Positions 45,705 to 56,832 are shown, numbered from the stretch's first letter. The stretch: 64,000 bases of DNA from Pseudomonas urmiensis (GCF_014268815.2 NZ_JABWRE020000001.1:5213001-5277000), one strand, 5' to 3'. Notes: generated by a model not told the origin, from the sequence alone. A program made the numbers and translations.

Positions 45705-46928
45705 ATGGAAATGCGCGCAGATCTGTTGATTGTCGGTGCCGGTATGGTCGGCAGCGCACTGGCCCTGGCGTTGCGCCACAGCGGCCTGGAAATTCTCCTG
45801 CTCGACGGCGGCCCGCTGTCGGTCAAACCCTTTGATCCACAGGCGGCGTTCGAACCACGCGTCAGTGCCCTGTCGGCGGCCAGCCAGCGTATTCTCGAGC
45901 GCCTGGGCGCTTGGGAGGGTATCGCCGCGCGCCGGGCTTCGCCGTATTCGGACATGCATGTCTGGGATGGCAGCGGCACTGGCCAGATCCACTTCTCGGC
46001 AGCCAGTGTGCACGCCCAGGTACTGGGCCATATCGTCGAGAACCGGGTAGTGCAAGATGGCCTGCTGGATCGGCTGCACGACAGCGATATCGGCCTGCTG
46101 GCCAACGCCCGCCTGGAACAGATGCGCCGCTCCGGTGACGAGTGGCTGCTGACCCTGGCCGATGGCCGGCGTCTGCGCGCACCGTTGGTGGTGGCGGCGG
46201 ACGGCGCCAACTCGGCGGTGCGGCGCCTGACCGGTTGCCAAACGCGCGAATGGGATTACCTGCATCAGGCGATCGTCACCAGCGTGCGCTGCAGCGAGCC
46301 ACACCAGGCGACCGCCTGGCAGCGGTTCACCGATGAGGGGCCGTTGGCGTTTCTACCGCTGGCCCGCGACGACGGCCAGCATTGGTGCTCGATTGTCTGG
46401 TCGACCACCCCCGAGCAGGCCGAGCAGGCCATGGCGATGGACGATGAAGCGTTCTGCCAGGCGCTAGGCAGGGCTTTTGAGGGCCGTCTGGGCGAAGTGC
46501 TGGAGGCCGACCCACGGGTGTGTGTGCCGCTGCGGCAGCGCCATGCCAAGCGCTATGTGGATGAAGGGCTGGCGCTGATCGGCGATGCTGCGCATGTGAT
46601 CCACCCGCTGGCCGGGCAGGGGGTCAACCTGGGCTTCCTCGATGCGGCAGTGCTGGCTGAAGAGCTTGGGCGTGCTTGCGAGCGGGGTGAGCGTTTGGCG
46701 GATGTGAAGGTGCTCAGTCGCTATGAGCGTCGGCGCATGCCGCACAACTTGGCGCTGATGGCGGCGATGGAGGGCTTTGAGCGGTTGTTCCAGGCTAATC
46801 CGTTGCCGCTGCGTTGGTTGCGTAATAGCGGCTTGAAGATCGTTGAGCAGATGCCGGAGGCCAAGGCGCTGTTCGTGCGGCAGGCGTTGGGGCTTTCTGG
46901 GGATTTGCCGGAATTGGCTCGGGCTTGA
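45705..46928 (+). CDS. ubiI: Ubiquinone hydroxylase of the UbiI/VisC type
   Basis: 407 aa. FAD aromatic hydroxylase homologous to UbiH. Dinucleotide motif LLIVGAGMVGSALALALRHS, DG motif VVAADGANSAVRRLTG, GD motif LALIGDAAHVIHPLAGQGVN then LGFLDA. Second hydroxylase of the operon, as in E. coli ubiH-visC. A UbiF assignment cannot be excluded from sequence alone. A second ATG two codons in is an alternative start. Confidence 0.88.
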   Translation: MEMRADLLIVGAGMVGSALALALRHSGLEILLLDGGPLSVKPFDPQAAFEPRVSALSAASQRILERLGAWEGIAARRASPYSDMHVWDGSGTGQIHFSAASVHAQVLGHIVENRVVQDGLLDRLHDSDIGLLANARLEQMRRSGDEWLLTLADGRRLRAPLVVAADGANSAVRRLTGCQTREWDYLHQAIVTSVRCSEPHQATAWQRFTDEGPLAFLPLARDDGQHWCSIVWSTTPEQAEQAMAMDDEAFCQALGRAFEGRLGEVLEADPRVCVPLRQRHAKRYVDEGLALIGDAAHVIHPLAGQGVNLGFLDAAVLAEELGRACERGERLADVKVLSRYERRRMPHNLALMAAMEGFERLFQANPLPLRWLRNSGLKIVEQMPEAKALFVRQALGLSGDLPELARA

Positions 46929-46980
46929 GGTCCTTGCGGCCGCTTTGGCAACATCTGGTAACGCCTGTAAGGGTGAGTCG

Positions 46981-46999
46981 CATAATGGGAAACACTACC
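46981..46999 (+). promoter_or_regulatory. Candidate Fur box before the Fe3+-binding protein gene
   Basis: CATAATGGGAAACACTACC agrees with GATAATGATAATCATTATC at 13 of 19 positions. It lies 36 bp upstream of the binding-protein ATG, overlapping where its promoter should be. Confidence 0.5.
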
Positions 47000-47034
47000 A
47001 TTTGCACCTCTAGATCCCGCGAGGAGTTACCCCG

Positions 47035-48036
47035 ATGTTGCCACGCAAGCCCCTACTGGCCGCCCTGGCCCTGACCCTGTTCGGCGGCACCGCCCAGGCG
47101 GCGGAAGAAGTGGTGGTGTATTCCTCGCGCATCGATGAGCTGATCAAGCCGGTGTTCGACGCCTATACCGCCAAGACCGGCGTCAAGATCAAGTTCATCA
47201 CCGACAAAGAAGCCCCGCTGATGCAGCGCATCAAGGCTGAGGGCGACAACGGCGTGGCCGACCTGCTGCTCACCGTCGACGCCGGTAACCTCTGGCAAGC
47301 CGAGCAGATGGGCATCCTGCAGCCGATCAAGTCGGACGTCATCGACGCCAACATCCCCGCCCAGTATCGCTCCAGCTCCCATGACTGGACGGGCCTGAGC
47401 CTGCGCGCACGAACCATCGCCTACTCCACCGAGCGGGTCAAACCCGAAGAGCTGAGCACCTACGAGGCCCTTGCCGACAAGCACTGGGAAGGCCGCTTGT
47501 GCCTGCGCACTGCGAAAAAGGTCTACAACCAGTCGCTGACCGCCACCCTGATCGAGAACCACGGCGAGGCCAAGACCGAGCAGATCATCAAGGGCTGGGT
47601 CAACAACCTGTCCACTGACGTGTTCTCCGATGATACCGCCGTGCTCCAGGCCATCGAGGCTGGCCAGTGCGATGTGGGCGTGGTCAACACTTACTACTAC
47701 GGCCGCCTGCACAAGCAGCAGCCGAGCCTGCCGATCAAGTTGTTCTGGCCTAACCAGGGCGACCGTGGGGTACACGTCAACCTCTCGGGCATCGGCCTGA
47801 CCAAGCATGCGCCACACCCTGAGGCGGCCACGAAACTGGTGGAATGGATGACCGGTGAAGAAGCGCAGAAGCTGTTTGCCGACATCAACCAGGAGTTCCC
47901 GGCCAACCCTAAGGTCAAGCCTTCTGCGGAAGTTGCGGCGTGGGGCAGCTTCAAGGCTGACAGCATTCCGGTTGAAGTGGCGGGCAAGCGTCAGGCAGAA
48001 GCTATTCGCTTGATGGATCGGGCTGGCTGGAACTAA
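47035..48036 (+). CDS. Fe3+ ABC transporter periplasmic binding protein (FbpA/HitA-like)
   Basis: 333 aa. Signal peptide to about residue 22 (TLFGGTAQA). Mature start [20 protein letters not shown] is typical of ferric-binding proteins. The iron-ligating tyrosine cluster is present: NTYYYGRL, Y220-Y222. GAGGAG lies upstream of the ATG. The permease follows 140 bp later with a REP pair between. The candidate Fur box supports an iron role. Confidence 0.9.
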   Translation: MLPRKPLLAALALTLFGGTAQAAEEVVVYSSRIDELIKPVFDAYTAKTGVKIKFITDKEAPLMQRIKAEGDNGVADLLLTVDAGNLWQAEQMGILQPIKSDVIDANIPAQYRSSSHDWTGLSLRARTIAYSTERVKPEELSTYEALADKHWEGRLCLRTAKKVYNQSLTATLIENHGEAKTEQIIKGWVNNLSTDVFSDDTAVLQAIEAGQCDVGVVNTYYYGRLHKQQPSLPIKLFWPNQGDRGVHVNLSGIGLTKHAPHPEAATKLVEWMTGEEAQKLFADINQEFPANPKVKPSAEVAAWGSFKADSIPVEVAGKRQAEAIRLMDRAGWN

Positions 48037-48074
48037 GCGCCAGGCTTTATCCTTCTGCGGCCCTTGCAGGCCGT

Positions 48075-48146
48075 ATCGCGGGGCAAGCCCGCTCCCACGC
48101 ACACCGTGCATACGCGGCTGGCGTGGGAGCGGGCTTGCCCCGCGAT
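48075..48146. repeat. REP pair, perfect 26-bp inverted repeat inside an operon
   Basis: 48075-48100 and 48121-48146 are exact inverted copies (ATCGCGGGGCAAGCCCGCTC then CCACGC) with a 20-bp spacer. They separate the ferric-binding protein gene from its permease gene on the same strand; such hairpins can protect the upstream message from 3' decay and so raise its expression relative to the permease. Confidence 0.9.
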
Positions 48147-48176
48147 GCATTCGCCATTTTCACTCAGGATTGAGCT

Positions 48177-49799
48177 TTGTCCCACGCCCCGCAACGTCGC
48201 TGGTACCTCCCGGTTTCCCTGGTCGCCGCCCTGGTCCTGCTGCCCCTGAGCGTCCTGCTGCTCTCGTGGCAGTCGATCGACCTGCAGATCTGGTCGCACC
48301 TGCTCGACACGCAGATGAGCCGTCTGCTGGGCAATACCCTGACTTTGGTGCTGGGCGTGGGCCTCGGGGTAACCGTGCTTGGTGTGAGCCTGGCTTGGCT
48401 GACCAGCCTCTGCGAGTTTCCCGGCAGGCGCTGGCTAGACTGGGCGTTGATGCTGCCATTCGCAATCCCGGCCTACGTGCTGGCGTTCGTCTTCGTTGGC
48501 CTGCTGGATTTCGCCGGGCCTGTGCAGAGCGCGCTGCGCGAGGTGTTCGGGCCGATGCGCCTGCCACGGGTGCGCTCTACCGGCGGCGTGATCATCGTCC
48601 TGGTGTTGGTGTTCTACCCCTATGTCTACCTGCTGGCGCGTACCGCCTTCATTGCTCAGGGCAAGGGCCTGATGGAAGCCGCGCGGGTGTTAGGCATGTC
48701 GCCGCTGCAAGCCTTCTGGCGGGTGGCCCTGCCGATGGCCAGGCCGGCTATCGGGGCGGGCATTGCCCTGGCGCTGATGGAAACGCTGGCAGATTTCGGC
48801 GCGGTGGCGGTGTTCAACTTCGATACCTTCACCACTGCGATCTACAAGACCTGGTACGGTTTCTTCAGCCTCTCCAGCGCAGCGCAACTGGCCAGCCTGC
48901 TGTTGTTGGTGGTGATGCTGGTGCTGTACGGCGAGCGCCGGGCTCGTGGGGCGAGCCGCACCGGCAACGAGCGCCCACGCGGGCAGGCGCTGTATCACTT
49001 GCGTGGGTTCAAGGCGCTGGCGGCCAGTGGTTGGTGCCTGCTGGTGTTTGCCTGCGCCTTCGTCATTCCGCTGCTGCAACTGCTGGCGTGGTTCTGGCAA
49101 CGCGGTCGGCATGATCTGGATGAGCGCTATGTCGGCCTGGTGCTGCACACCCTTTACCTGGGCGCCATGGCGGCGTTGATCACCGTTAGCGTCGCGCTGC
49201 TGTTGGCCTTCGCCCGCCGCCAGGCACCGACCGGGGTTATCCGGGCCGGGGTCGGCTTGGCCAACCTTGGCTACGCCTTGCCGGGCTCGGTACTGGCGGT
49301 TTCGATCATGCTGGCGTTCAGTTACCTGGACAATCAGTTGGTGGTGCCCCTGTCCAAGTGGCTTGGCGGCGCCGGCAAACCCTTGCTGCTGGGCAGCCTG
49401 GCCGCCTTGTTGATGGCCTATCTGGTGCGCTTCATCGCCGTGGCCCATGGCCCACTGGAAAGCACGCTGGAGCGCATCCGTCCGTCCCTGCCGGAGGCAT
49501 CGCGCAGTCTTGGGGTGGGCGGGCCAAGATTGTTTTTCAAGGTATATCTGCCGCTATTGGTGCCTGGTGCCCTGAGCGCCGCTTTGCTGGTGTTCGTCGA
49601 TGTCCTCAAAGAGATGCCGGCGACGTTGCTGATGCGTCCGTTCGGCTGGGACACCCTTGCGGTACGGGTGTTCGAGATGACCAGTGAAGGTGAATGGGCA
49701 CGCGCTTCGCTGCCGGCCTTGACCTTGGTGATGGTCGGCTTGCTGCCGGTCATCGGGCTGATTCGCCGTTCAGCTCGGCGCCCGGGTCACACTCACTGA
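48177..49799 (+). CDS. Fe3+ ABC transporter permease, fused double-domain (FbpB-like)
   Basis: 540 aa, TTG start with AGGA seven bases upstream. About twelve membrane segments in two homologous halves. Each half has an EAA loop: [20 protein letters not shown] (first) and [20 protein letters not shown] (second). This double-length form is the FbpB/AfuB type. No ATPase gene follows: the next gene is gcvT. An FbpC-type ATPase must come from elsewhere in the genome for transport to work. Confidence 0.9.
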   Translation: MSHAPQRRWYLPVSLVAALVLLPLSVLLLSWQSIDLQIWSHLLDTQMSRLLGNTLTLVLGVGLGVTVLGVSLAWLTSLCEFPGRRWLDWALMLPFAIPAYVLAFVFVGLLDFAGPVQSALREVFGPMRLPRVRSTGGVIIVLVLVFYPYVYLLARTAFIAQGKGLMEAARVLGMSPLQAFWRVALPMARPAIGAGIALALMETLADFGAVAVFNFDTFTTAIYKTWYGFFSLSSAAQLASLLLLVVMLVLYGERRARGASRTGNERPRGQALYHLRGFKALAASGWCLLVFACAFVIPLLQLLAWFWQRGRHDLDERYVGLVLHTLYLGAMAALITVSVALLLAFARRQAPTGVIRAGVGLANLGYALPGSVLAVSIMLAFSYLDNQLVVPLSKWLGGAGKPLLLGSLAALLMAYLVRFIAVAHGPLESTLERIRPSLPEASRSLGVGGPRLFFKVYLPLLVPGALSAALLVFVDVLKEMPATLLMRPFGWDTLAVRVFEMTSEGEWARASLPALTLVMVGLLPVIGLIRRSARRPGHTH

Positions 49800-49923
49800 G
49801 GATGCCAGTCCGCGCCCTTGCGGCTACAATGCGCGGCATTCGCTGCGGCGGGTCCTACAAAAAAAGGTGACGATTAAACGTTGCCGACCGCCGCTGCTTC
49901 GCCACGCCCGGAAGGAGAAACCC

Positions 49924-51006
49924 ATGGGACAGCGCACGCCTCTGTACGACCTGCATCTGGCGCTAGGCGCCAAAATGGTCGATTTCGGCGGTTGGGACAT
50001 GCCCCTGCACTATGGCTCGCAAGTCGAGGAGCACCATCAGGTGCGCAGTGACTGCGGGGTGTTCGACGTCTCGCACATGACCGTGATCGATGTCTACGGC
50101 AACGCCGCCACGGCCTGGTTGCAGCACCTGCTGGCCAATGATGTGGCCCGTCTTGAGGGTATCGGCAAGGCGCTCTACAGCACCCTGCTCAACCATGACG
50201 GCGGGGTGGTCGACGATCTGATCGTCTATCGCACTGAAGATGGCTATCGCCTGGTGGTCAACGCGGCCACCCGCGACAAAGTGCTGGCCTGGCTGCACGC
50301 GCATAGCGCAGGGTACGAAGTCGGTTTCGAAGAACGTGCTGAGTTGGCGATCCTGGCCATCCAGGGCCCCCGCGCCCGCGACAAGGTTGCCGAACTGGTC
50401 AGTGCCCCACGTGCAGCGGTAATTCGCGAGCTGAAGCCGTTCGAAGGGGTGATCGAAGGCGATTGGTTCGTCGCCCGCACCGGCTATACCGGTGAAGATG
50501 GCCTGGAGATCATCCTGCCCGGTGAGCAAGCCCCGGCGTTCTTCAACGACCTGGTCGGAGCCGGCATCGCCCCCAGCGGCCTCGGTGCCCGCGATACCCT
50601 GCGCCTGGAAGCCGGGATGAACCTTTACGGCCAGGACATCGACGAGCAGCATACCCCGCAAACCTCCAACCTCGGCTGGTGCATCGCCTGGGAGCCCGCT
50701 GAGCGCGACTTCATCGGGCGTGCCGGCCTGCTCAAGGAAATCGAGCACGGCGTGCAGGAAAAGCTGGTCGGTCTGGTGCTCGAAGAGCGTGGTGTATTGC
50801 GTGCGCATCAAGTGGTGCGTGTCGCCGGGATTGGCGAAGGAGAGATCACCAGTGGTAGTTTCTCTCCTACGCTGAGCAAATCCATTGCCCTGGCGCGTGT
50901 ACCGATGGCTACCGGCGACCGGGCCGAGGTCGAGATTCGTGGTAAGTGGTACCCGGTGCGGGTGGTCAAACCGACCTTCGTGCGCCACGGCAAGATTCTG
51001 ATCTGA
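49924..51006 (+). CDS. gcvT: Glycine cleavage system T protein (aminomethyltransferase)
   Basis: 360 aa from the ATG with AAGGAG upstream. Transfers the methylene unit from the lipoylated H protein to tetrahydrofolate and releases ammonia. Conserved: [40 protein letters not shown] and [10 protein letters not shown], with the folate-binding region near [18 protein letters not shown]. First of gcvT-gcvH-gcvP. I see no glycine riboswitch in the 120-base leader. Confidence 0.97.
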   Translation: MGQRTPLYDLHLALGAKMVDFGGWDMPLHYGSQVEEHHQVRSDCGVFDVSHMTVIDVYGNAATAWLQHLLANDVARLEGIGKALYSTLLNHDGGVVDDLIVYRTEDGYRLVVNAATRDKVLAWLHAHSAGYEVGFEERAELAILAIQGPRARDKVAELVSAPRAAVIRELKPFEGVIEGDWFVARTGYTGEDGLEIILPGEQAPAFFNDLVGAGIAPSGLGARDTLRLEAGMNLYGQDIDEQHTPQTSNLGWCIAWEPAERDFIGRAGLLKEIEHGVQEKLVGLVLEERGVLRAHQVVRVAGIGEGEITSGSFSPTLSKSIALARVPMATGDRAEVEIRGKWYPVRVVKPTFVRHGKILI

Positions 51007-51055
51007 ACATTTTTCTGGCGGGCCGACCGCTGACCCCTATCGAGGATTACAAGAC

Positions 51056-51439
51056 ATGAGCAATATCCCCGCCGACCTGCGTTTTGCCGAAAGCCACGAG
51101 TGGGCTCGCCTGGAAGCCGATGGCAGTGTGACCGTGGGCATCAGCGACCACGCCCAGGAAGCCCTGGGTGACGTGGTGTTCGTCGAACTGGCGGAAGTTG
51201 GCAAGGTCTTCGCCGCTGGCGATGCAGCTGGCGTGGTCGAGTCGGTCAAGGCCGCTTCCGATATCTACGCGCCGGTCGGTGGCGAAGTGATCGCCGTCAA
51301 CGAGGCCCTGGGTGACAGCCCTGAAGAGCTGAACAACGATCCGTACGCTGCCTGGATCTTCAAGCTCAAGCCGGCCAACCCTGCCGAGCTGGACAAACTG
51401 CTGGACGCTGCTGGCTACGCTGCCGCCATCGGCGAGTAA
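51056..51439 (+). CDS. gcvH: Glycine cleavage system H protein
   Basis: 127 aa. Lipoyl carrier that shuttles the aminomethyl intermediate between P, T and L proteins. The lipoylation site is K65 in [16 protein letters not shown]. Start [20 protein letters not shown] and the end [19 protein letters not shown] are standard. The gap to gcvP contains a REP, which may uncouple levels within the operon. Confidence 0.97.
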   Translation: MSNIPADLRFAESHEWARLEADGSVTVGISDHAQEALGDVVFVELAEVGKVFAAGDAAGVVESVKAASDIYAPVGGEVIAVNEALGDSPEELNNDPYAAWIFKLKPANPAELDKLLDAAGYAAAIGE

Positions 51440-51485
51440 GTTTTCCCGCAACATCGACGATCCCTTCCTAGACTTGTAAGTCTCT

Positions 51486-51528
51486 CTGTAGGAGCGGGCT
51501 TGTCCCGCGATCAAGGGCAAGGCCCTTG
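51486..51528. repeat. Single REP plus hairpin between gcvH and gcvP
   Basis: CTGTAGGAGCGGGCTTGTCC then CGCGAT (51486-51511) is one REP unit; CAAGGGC-AAG-GCCCTTG (51512-51528) is a perfect 7-bp hairpin right behind it. Confidence 0.75.
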
Positions 51529-51626
51529 CCATCCAGCGCTGATGGCAGGGCAGGCCTGGTCGCACGACAAGCCGCAGCGGCCAACCGCCGCTCCTGCATG
51601 GGTTTCTGGTCGAGGAAGAGGTCGCC

Positions 51627-54500
51627 ATGTCCCAGTCGCCATCCCTGAGTCAACTGCAAGAGCTCAACCCGTTTCTGCGTCGTCACCTGGGGCCTGATGC
51701 CTCGGAGCAGAAAGCCATGCTCGACGCCTTGGGCGTCGCCAGCCGCAGCGAACTGATCGAGCAGACCGTTCCTCCTGGCATCCGCCTGAACCGCCCCCTC
51801 GATTTGCCCGCAGCCCTCGATGAGCAGGCCGCCCTGGCCAAGCTCGCTGCACACGCCGCCCAGAACCAACTGTGGACCAGCCTGATCGGCATGGGCTATC
51901 ACGGCACCCTCACGCCGACCGTGATCCTGCGCAACGTGCTGGAAAATCCAGGTTGGTACACCGCCTATACGCCGTATCAGCCAGAGATCGCCCAGGGGCG
52001 CCTGGAGGCCTTGCTGAATTTCCAGCAGATGGTCATCGACCTCACCGGCCTCGCCCTGGCCAACGCCTCGCTGCTCGATGAAGCCACCGCCGCGGCCGAA
52101 GCCATGGCCTTGGCCAAACGCGTGGCGAAGAGCAAAAGCAATGCGTTCTTTGCCGACCAGCACTGTCACCCGCAGACCCTGTCGGTGCTCAAGACCCGCG
52201 CCGAAGGCTTTGGCTTCGAGCTGATCGTCGATTCTGTGGATAACTTGGCCAAGCATCAGGTGTTTGGTGCGCTCTTGCAGTACCCCGATACCCACGGCGA
52301 AGTGCGCGACCTGCGCCCGCTGATCGAGCAATTGCATAAGCAGCAGGCGCTGGCCTGCGTTGCCGCCGACATCCTCAGCCTGGTCGTGCTCGCGCCGCCC
52401 GGCGAACTGGGCGCAGACGTGGTGCTCGGTTCGACCCAGCGCTTCGGCGTACCGATGGGCTACGGCGGTCCGCATGCCGCGTATTTTGCCTGCCGCGACG
52501 ACTTCAAACGGGCCATGCCCGGGCGCATCATCGGCGTCTCGCGCGATGCTCGGGGCAACACCGCGCTGCGCATGGCCCTGCAAACCCGTGAGCAGCATAT
52601 TCGCCGCGAGAAGGCCAATTCCAACATCTGCACAGCCCAGGTGCTGTTGGCCAATATCGCCGGCTTCTACGCGGTCTATCACGGCCCCGAAGGCTTGCTG
52701 CGCATCGCCCAACGCGTGCACCGGCTGACCTTCATTCTTGCCGCAGGCCTGGAAGCCAAAGGCATCAAAAGGCTCAATCAGCACTTCTTCGACACCCTCA
52801 CGCTCGATGTCGGTGGCACTCAGGCAGCGGTCATCGAGAGCGCTGAAGCGGCGCAGATCAACCTGCGTATTCTCGGCCGGGGGCACTTGGGCGTGAGCCT
52901 GGATGAAACCTGCGACGAGGCGACAGTGCTGCGCCTGTTCGACGTGTTCCTCGGTGTTGACCATGGTCTGGATATCGCCACGCTGGATCAGCAAGCCCAC
53001 CCCGAGGGCATCCCAGGCGCCCTGGTGCGGCGCACGCCGTTCCTCGCCCACCCGGTATTCAACCTGCATCACAGCGAAACCGAGATGTTGCGCTACCTCA
53101 AGCAGTTGGAGAACAAAGACCTGGCGCTCAACCAGTCGATGATTCCGCTTGGCTCCTGCACCATGAAGCTCAACGCCACCAGCGAAATGATCCCGATCAC
53201 CTGGCCAGAATTTGCCAACCTGCACCCGTTCGCCCCCGCGGCCCAGGCGGTGGGCTACAAGGCGATGATCGACGAGCTGGAAAGCTGGTTGTGCGCCATT
53301 ACCGGCTTCGATGCGATCTGCATGCAGCCCAACTCAGGCGCCCAGGGCGAATATGCCGGGCTGATGGCGATCACCCGCTATCATCGCAGCCGCAAGCAGC
53401 CGCTGCGTACGCTCTGCCTGATCCCGTCTTCGGCGCATGGCACCAATCCGGCTTCGGCGCAGATGGCTGGCATGGAGGTGGTGATCGTTGACTGTGATGA
53501 ACAGGGCAACATCGACCTTGCCGATCTCAAGGCCAAGGCACAGGCGGCCGGCGAACGGCTTTCCTGCCTGATGGTCACCTATCCCTCGACCCATGGCGTG
53601 TATGAGGAGGGCATTCGCGAGATCTGCGAGGTCATCCATCAACATGGCGGCCAGGTGTACATGGACGGCGCCAATCTCAACGCCCAGGTCGGCCTGGCGC
53701 GGCCAGCGGATATTGGCGCCGATGTCTCGCACATGAACCTGCACAAGACCTTCTGCATCCCCCACGGTGGTGGTGGCCCAGGCATGGGCCCGATAGGCGT
53801 GCGCGCTCATCTCACGCCGTTTGTCGCCAGCCACCCGGTAGTCCCGGTGCCTGGGCTGGACCCTAACAACAGCGCAGTCAGTGCCGCGCCCTGGGGCAGT
53901 GCGAGCATCTTGCCGATCAGCTGGATGTACATCGCCATGATGGGGCGACAACTGGCCGATGCCAGCGAGGTGGCGATCCTGTCCGCCAACTACCTGGCCA
54001 GCCAGCTCAGTGGCGCCTTCCCGGTGCTCTACCGTGGGCGCAATCAGCGCGTGGCGCACGAATGCATTCTCGATCTGCGGCCACTCAAGGCGCAGACCGG
54101 CATCAGCGAAGAGGATGTCGCCAAGCGCCTGATGGACTATGGCTTCCATGCGCCGACCATGTCGTTCCCGGTGCCAGGGACGTTGATGGTCGAGCCGACC
54201 GAAAGTGAGTCAAAGGCTGAGCTGGATCGCTTTATCGAGGCGATGCTGGCGATTCGTGCGGAGATTGCCCAAGTGCAGGAAGGAAACTGGCCGGCGGAGG
54301 ACAACCCGCTCAAGCATGCGCCGCATACCTTGGCCGATGTGTTGGGTGGTTGGAATCGGCCGTATAGCCTGGAGCAAGGTATTGCGCCGAGTGCGCATGT
54401 GCGCCAGCACAAGTATTGGCCAGCGGTGAATAGGGTCGACAACGTATATGGCGACCGAAACCTGTTCTGTGCGTGTGTACCCGTTGAGGCTTATCGCTGA
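51627..54500 (+). CDS. gcvP: Glycine dehydrogenase (decarboxylating), P protein
   Basis: 957 aa, the full-length fused form. PLP enzyme that decarboxylates glycine onto the H protein. The N-terminal half starts [20 protein letters not shown]; the C-terminal half has the PLP lysine in [19 protein letters not shown], with [20 protein letters not shown] and [13 protein letters not shown] before it. GAGGAAGAGG precedes the ATG. No serine deaminase or hydroxymethyltransferase gene follows; a REP ends the transcript. Confidence 0.97.
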   Translation: MSQSPSLSQLQELNPFLRRHLGPDASEQKAMLDALGVASRSELIEQTVPPGIRLNRPLDLPAALDEQAALAKLAAHAAQNQLWTSLIGMGYHGTLTPTVILRNVLENPGWYTAYTPYQPEIAQGRLEALLNFQQMVIDLTGLALANASLLDEATAAAEAMALAKRVAKSKSNAFFADQHCHPQTLSVLKTRAEGFGFELIVDSVDNLAKHQVFGALLQYPDTHGEVRDLRPLIEQLHKQQALACVAADILSLVVLAPPGELGADVVLGSTQRFGVPMGYGGPHAAYFACRDDFKRAMPGRIIGVSRDARGNTALRMALQTREQHIRREKANSNICTAQVLLANIAGFYAVYHGPEGLLRIAQRVHRLTFILAAGLEAKGIKRLNQHFFDTLTLDVGGTQAAVIESAEAAQINLRILGRGHLGVSLDETCDEATVLRLFDVFLGVDHGLDIATLDQQAHPEGIPGALVRRTPFLAHPVFNLHHSETEMLRYLKQLENKDLALNQSMIPLGSCTMKLNATSEMIPITWPEFANLHPFAPAAQAVGYKAMIDELESWLCAITGFDAICMQPNSGAQGEYAGLMAITRYHRSRKQPLRTLCLIPSSAHGTNPASAQMAGMEVVIVDCDEQGNIDLADLKAKAQAAGERLSCLMVTYPSTHGVYEEGIREICEVIHQHGGQVYMDGANLNAQVGLARPADIGADVSHMNLHKTFCIPHGGGGPGMGPIGVRAHLTPFVASHPVVPVPGLDPNNSAVSAAPWGSASILPISWMYIAMMGRQLADASEVAILSANYLASQLSGAFPVLYRGRNQRVAHECILDLRPLKAQTGISEEDVAKRLMDYGFHAPTMSFPVPGTLMVEPTESESKAELDRFIEAMLAIRAEIAQVQEGNWPAEDNPLKHAPHTLADVLGGWNRPYSLEQGIAPSAHVRQHKYWPAVNRVDNVYGDRNLFCACVPVEAYR

Positions 54501-54558
54501 AGGTGTAGCGAGAACGACTTCTTTGCGGGCGAGCCCTCCCCACTGGTTCTGCTGTACC

Positions 54559-54600
54559 TGTGGGAGCGGGCTTGCCCGCGAGCGAGGGCAGAGCCCTCGC
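54559..54600. repeat. REP plus perfect hairpin after gcvP
   Basis: CTGTGGGAGCGGGCTTGCCC then GCG (54559-54581), followed by GCGAGGGC-AGA-GCCCTCGC (54582-54600). Same design as the gcvH-gcvP element. Lies between convergent genes. Confidence 0.8.
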
Positions 54601-54613
54601 CCTATCCCGAGCG

Positions 54614-54928
54614 TTACTCAGCTAGCGCATTCTTGGCCAAAATCGCATTGGCCAGTTCCATGTCGCTAGCTTCCACCCCTGGGTTATCCGCCCGCACCTG
54701 GCGAATCGCCGCCTCCAGGAACGGCCCCCGAATCGCCCCTTCACTGGCCACGAAGCTACCGGCATCATCCTGTGCGGCGACCACCAGCTTGTGATCCTTG
54801 AAGGTCAGGTAGGTCGACGCAGTGGTAGCGCCGGAAGAAATGACGTTTCGCCAGAACGTGTCGGCCATGACGCCGCTAACGGGCAGGCAGAGCAGAGCAG
54901 CAGCGGCGATGGCTGTTTTGAGACGCAT
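54614..54928 (-). CDS. DUF2388 secreted protein
   Basis: 104 aa. Signal peptide KTAIAAAALLCLPVSGVMA; mature start DTFWRNVISSGATTASTYLT, then FKDHKLVVAAQDDAGSFVAS and GAIRGPFLEAAIRQVR. DUF2388 is, as far as I know, mostly a Pseudomonas family, often in multiple copies. Function unknown, probably periplasmic. Situated downstream of the orphan secretion ATPase on the same strand, with an own ~90-base gap. Confidence 0.85.
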   Translation of the reverse strand: MRLKTAIAAAALLCLPVSGVMADTFWRNVISSGATTASTYLTFKDHKLVVAAQDDAGSFVASEGAIRGPFLEAAIRQVRADNPGVEASDMELANAILAKNALAE

Positions 54929-55020
54929 GGTGAATAACCTCGAATGATGAGGGCTGAAAAATGCCCGCTGTTGGAGCGGCTTTCAGTCATCCAAGTTCCC
55001 TTTTTCAAAGGGATTTTTCA

Positions 55021-56700
55021 TCAGCTACAGACCCTCAGCACCTCGCTCAGGCTGGTCAATCCACGGGCGATTTTGTCTTCACCGCTGCGCCGTAGATCGT
55101 GCAGCCCTTCGCGCACGGCCTGCTGACGCAAGCTGGCCAGGTCAGTGTCCGGGCCGATACTGGCGCGCAGGCCAGCGCCCGGCACCAGCAACTCGAACAG
55201 CCCGGTGCGACCGTGATAACCGGTGCCGCGGCATAGCCGGCACGGCGTGCTGTGCAGGCCTGCCGTACCTTGGCAGTCGACACACAAGGTGCGCACCAGG
55301 CGTTGAGCCATGACCCCGATCAAGGTCGCCTTGATCAGGTAATCGGCCACGCCCAGCTCCTGCAAACGGGTGATCGCGCCGCAGGCGTCGTTGGTGTGCA
55401 GGGTCGACAGTACCAGATGACCGGTAAGTGCAGCCTGGACTGCGACCTGAGCAGTTTCGCGGTCACGGATTTCACCGATCATGATGATGTCTGGGTCTTG
55501 GCGCAGCAGCGCGCGTACGCCGTTGGCAAAGCCTAGGTCCAGGCTGGGCTGGACTTGCAGCTGGTTGAAGGCAGGCTCCAGCCGCTCGATCGGGTCTTCG
55601 ATGGTGCACAGGTTGACCTGGGGCGTGGCCAGGCGTTTGAGGCTGGCATAGAGGGTACTGGTCTTGCCCGAACCGGTCGGCCCGGTCAGCAGGATGATGC
55701 CCTGGCGCTGGCTGAGCAGACCTTCCCACTGGCTCAGCAACACGCCATCCAGGCCCAGGTGATCGAAGTTCTCGTGCAATTGCTCTGGGTCGAACAGGCG
55801 CAGCACCAACTTTTCACCGAATGGCGTTGGCAGTGTGGACAGGCGCAGCTCGACCTCGCCGCCAGCTGGCAGGCGGCTCTTCAAGCGGCCATCTTGCGGG
55901 CGGCGCTTTTCGGCCACGTCCATTCGTCCCAGGTGCTTGATCCGGCTAACCAGGGCCAATGTCACGCTGGCGGGAAAGGCGTACACGGTATGCAGCAGAC
56001 CATCGATCCGGTAGCGCAGCTGGCCCTGCTCGCGGCGCGGCTCAAGGTGGATATCGCTGGCGCGCTGTTCGATGGCGTACTGCAGCAGCCAATCGACGAT
56101 GTGCACGATATGGGCGTCGTCCGCGCTGGCTTCAGCCTGGCGCCTGCCCAGTTCCAGCAGTTGCTCCAGCTCGCCTAGCCCAGGGTCTTGTTGCAAGCCT
56201 GCGCCTTGTACCGAGTGCGCCAGGCGAAACAGGGTTTGACCGAGTTGGCGAATTTGCAGCGGGCTGGCCAGCACGCGCTGGATGGACTTGCCCAGGCTGC
56301 GCGCAAGATCGGCCTCCCATTCGCGTTGATAGGGTTGGGCGCTGGCGACAGTGACGCTGTGATCGTCCACCGCTACCGCGAGAATGCCGTGGCGGTTAGC
56401 GAAGGCGCGCGACATCACTGCGCTGATGCGCGACAGGTCGAGCTGCAACGGGTCGATGCGCAGGAAGGGTTGCTCGACCTTATCGGCAAGCCATTGGCAG
56501 AGGGTGTCCAGATCAAGCCGCTGGCCGGGGTGCTGACGGTCTTCCAGGGCCAGTCGAGCGATGGTTTCCAGGGGATGGTCGGCAGCTGGGGCGGGGTGTT
56601 CGAGTACCTGAAGGGCGTCGTTGGGTTGCAGGCGTTGCTCGGCCAGCAGGGTGTCGAGCAGGCGGTTCAGGTCGAGGTCGTGGTTGTTGGCGGTGTGCAT
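55021..56700 (-). CDS. Orphan GspE/PulE-type secretion ATPase
   Basis: 559 aa from the ATG with AAGGA ten bases upstream; 83 open codons ahead are ignored. N-terminal helical T2SSE_N-like region (about 40-150), then the hexameric ATPase: Walker A GPTGSGKTST (340-349), Asp box TIEDPIERLEPAFNQLQVQP, Walker B DPDIIMIGEIRD, His box TLHTNDACGAITRL. A zinc-binding tetracysteine (CVDC 473-476, CRLC 487-490) is intact. It powers type II secretion or type IV pilus-like assembly, but no other secretion or pilus gene lies in the window. Confidence 0.9.
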   Translation of the reverse strand: MHTANNHDLDLNRLLDTLLAEQRLQPNDALQVLEHPAPAADHPLETIARLALEDRQHPGQRLDLDTLCQWLADKVEQPFLRIDPLQLDLSRISAVMSRAFANRHGILAVAVDDHSVTVASAQPYQREWEADLARSLGKSIQRVLASPLQIRQLGQTLFRLAHSVQGAGLQQDPGLGELEQLLELGRRQAEASADDAHIVHIVDWLLQYAIEQRASDIHLEPRREQGQLRYRIDGLLHTVYAFPASVTLALVSRIKHLGRMDVAEKRRPQDGRLKSRLPAGGEVELRLSTLPTPFGEKLVLRLFDPEQLHENFDHLGLDGVLLSQWEGLLSQRQGIILLTGPTGSGKTSTLYASLKRLATPQVNLCTIEDPIERLEPAFNQLQVQPSLDLGFANGVRALLRQDPDIIMIGEIRDRETAQVAVQAALTGHLVLSTLHTNDACGAITRLQELGVADYLIKATLIGVMAQRLVRTLCVDCQGTAGLHSTPCRLCRGTGYHGRTGLFELLVPGAGLRASIGPDTDLASLRQQAVREGLHDLRRSGEDKIARGLTSLSEVLRVCS

Positions 56701-56800
56701 GCTGGCGGCGTCCTTGCCGAGGAGAGGAGTCCTGGAAAGGCTAGTCGGGCGGTGGTTGCACAGTGTCGGTGAACAGTTGCCGGATTTTACCGAGGCAGTG

Positions 56801-56832
56801 CCGGCCCTATCGCGGGGCGAGCCCACTCCCAC
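56801..56832. repeat. Single degenerate REP
   Basis: CCGGCCCTATCGCGGGGCGA then GCCCACTCCCAC keeps the REP layout with two changes in the stem. Lies in the 190-bp gap between the ACT-like gene and the secretion ATPase gene. Confidence 0.6.

Noticed and set aside
49800..49923. Glycine riboswitch before gcvT
   Set aside because: The 124-base leader lacks the paired glycine-aptamer pattern and is too short for the usual tandem form.
51468..53225. 585-codon minus-strand frame opposite gcvP
   Set aside because: Antisense shadow; gcvP motifs are intact on the plus strand.
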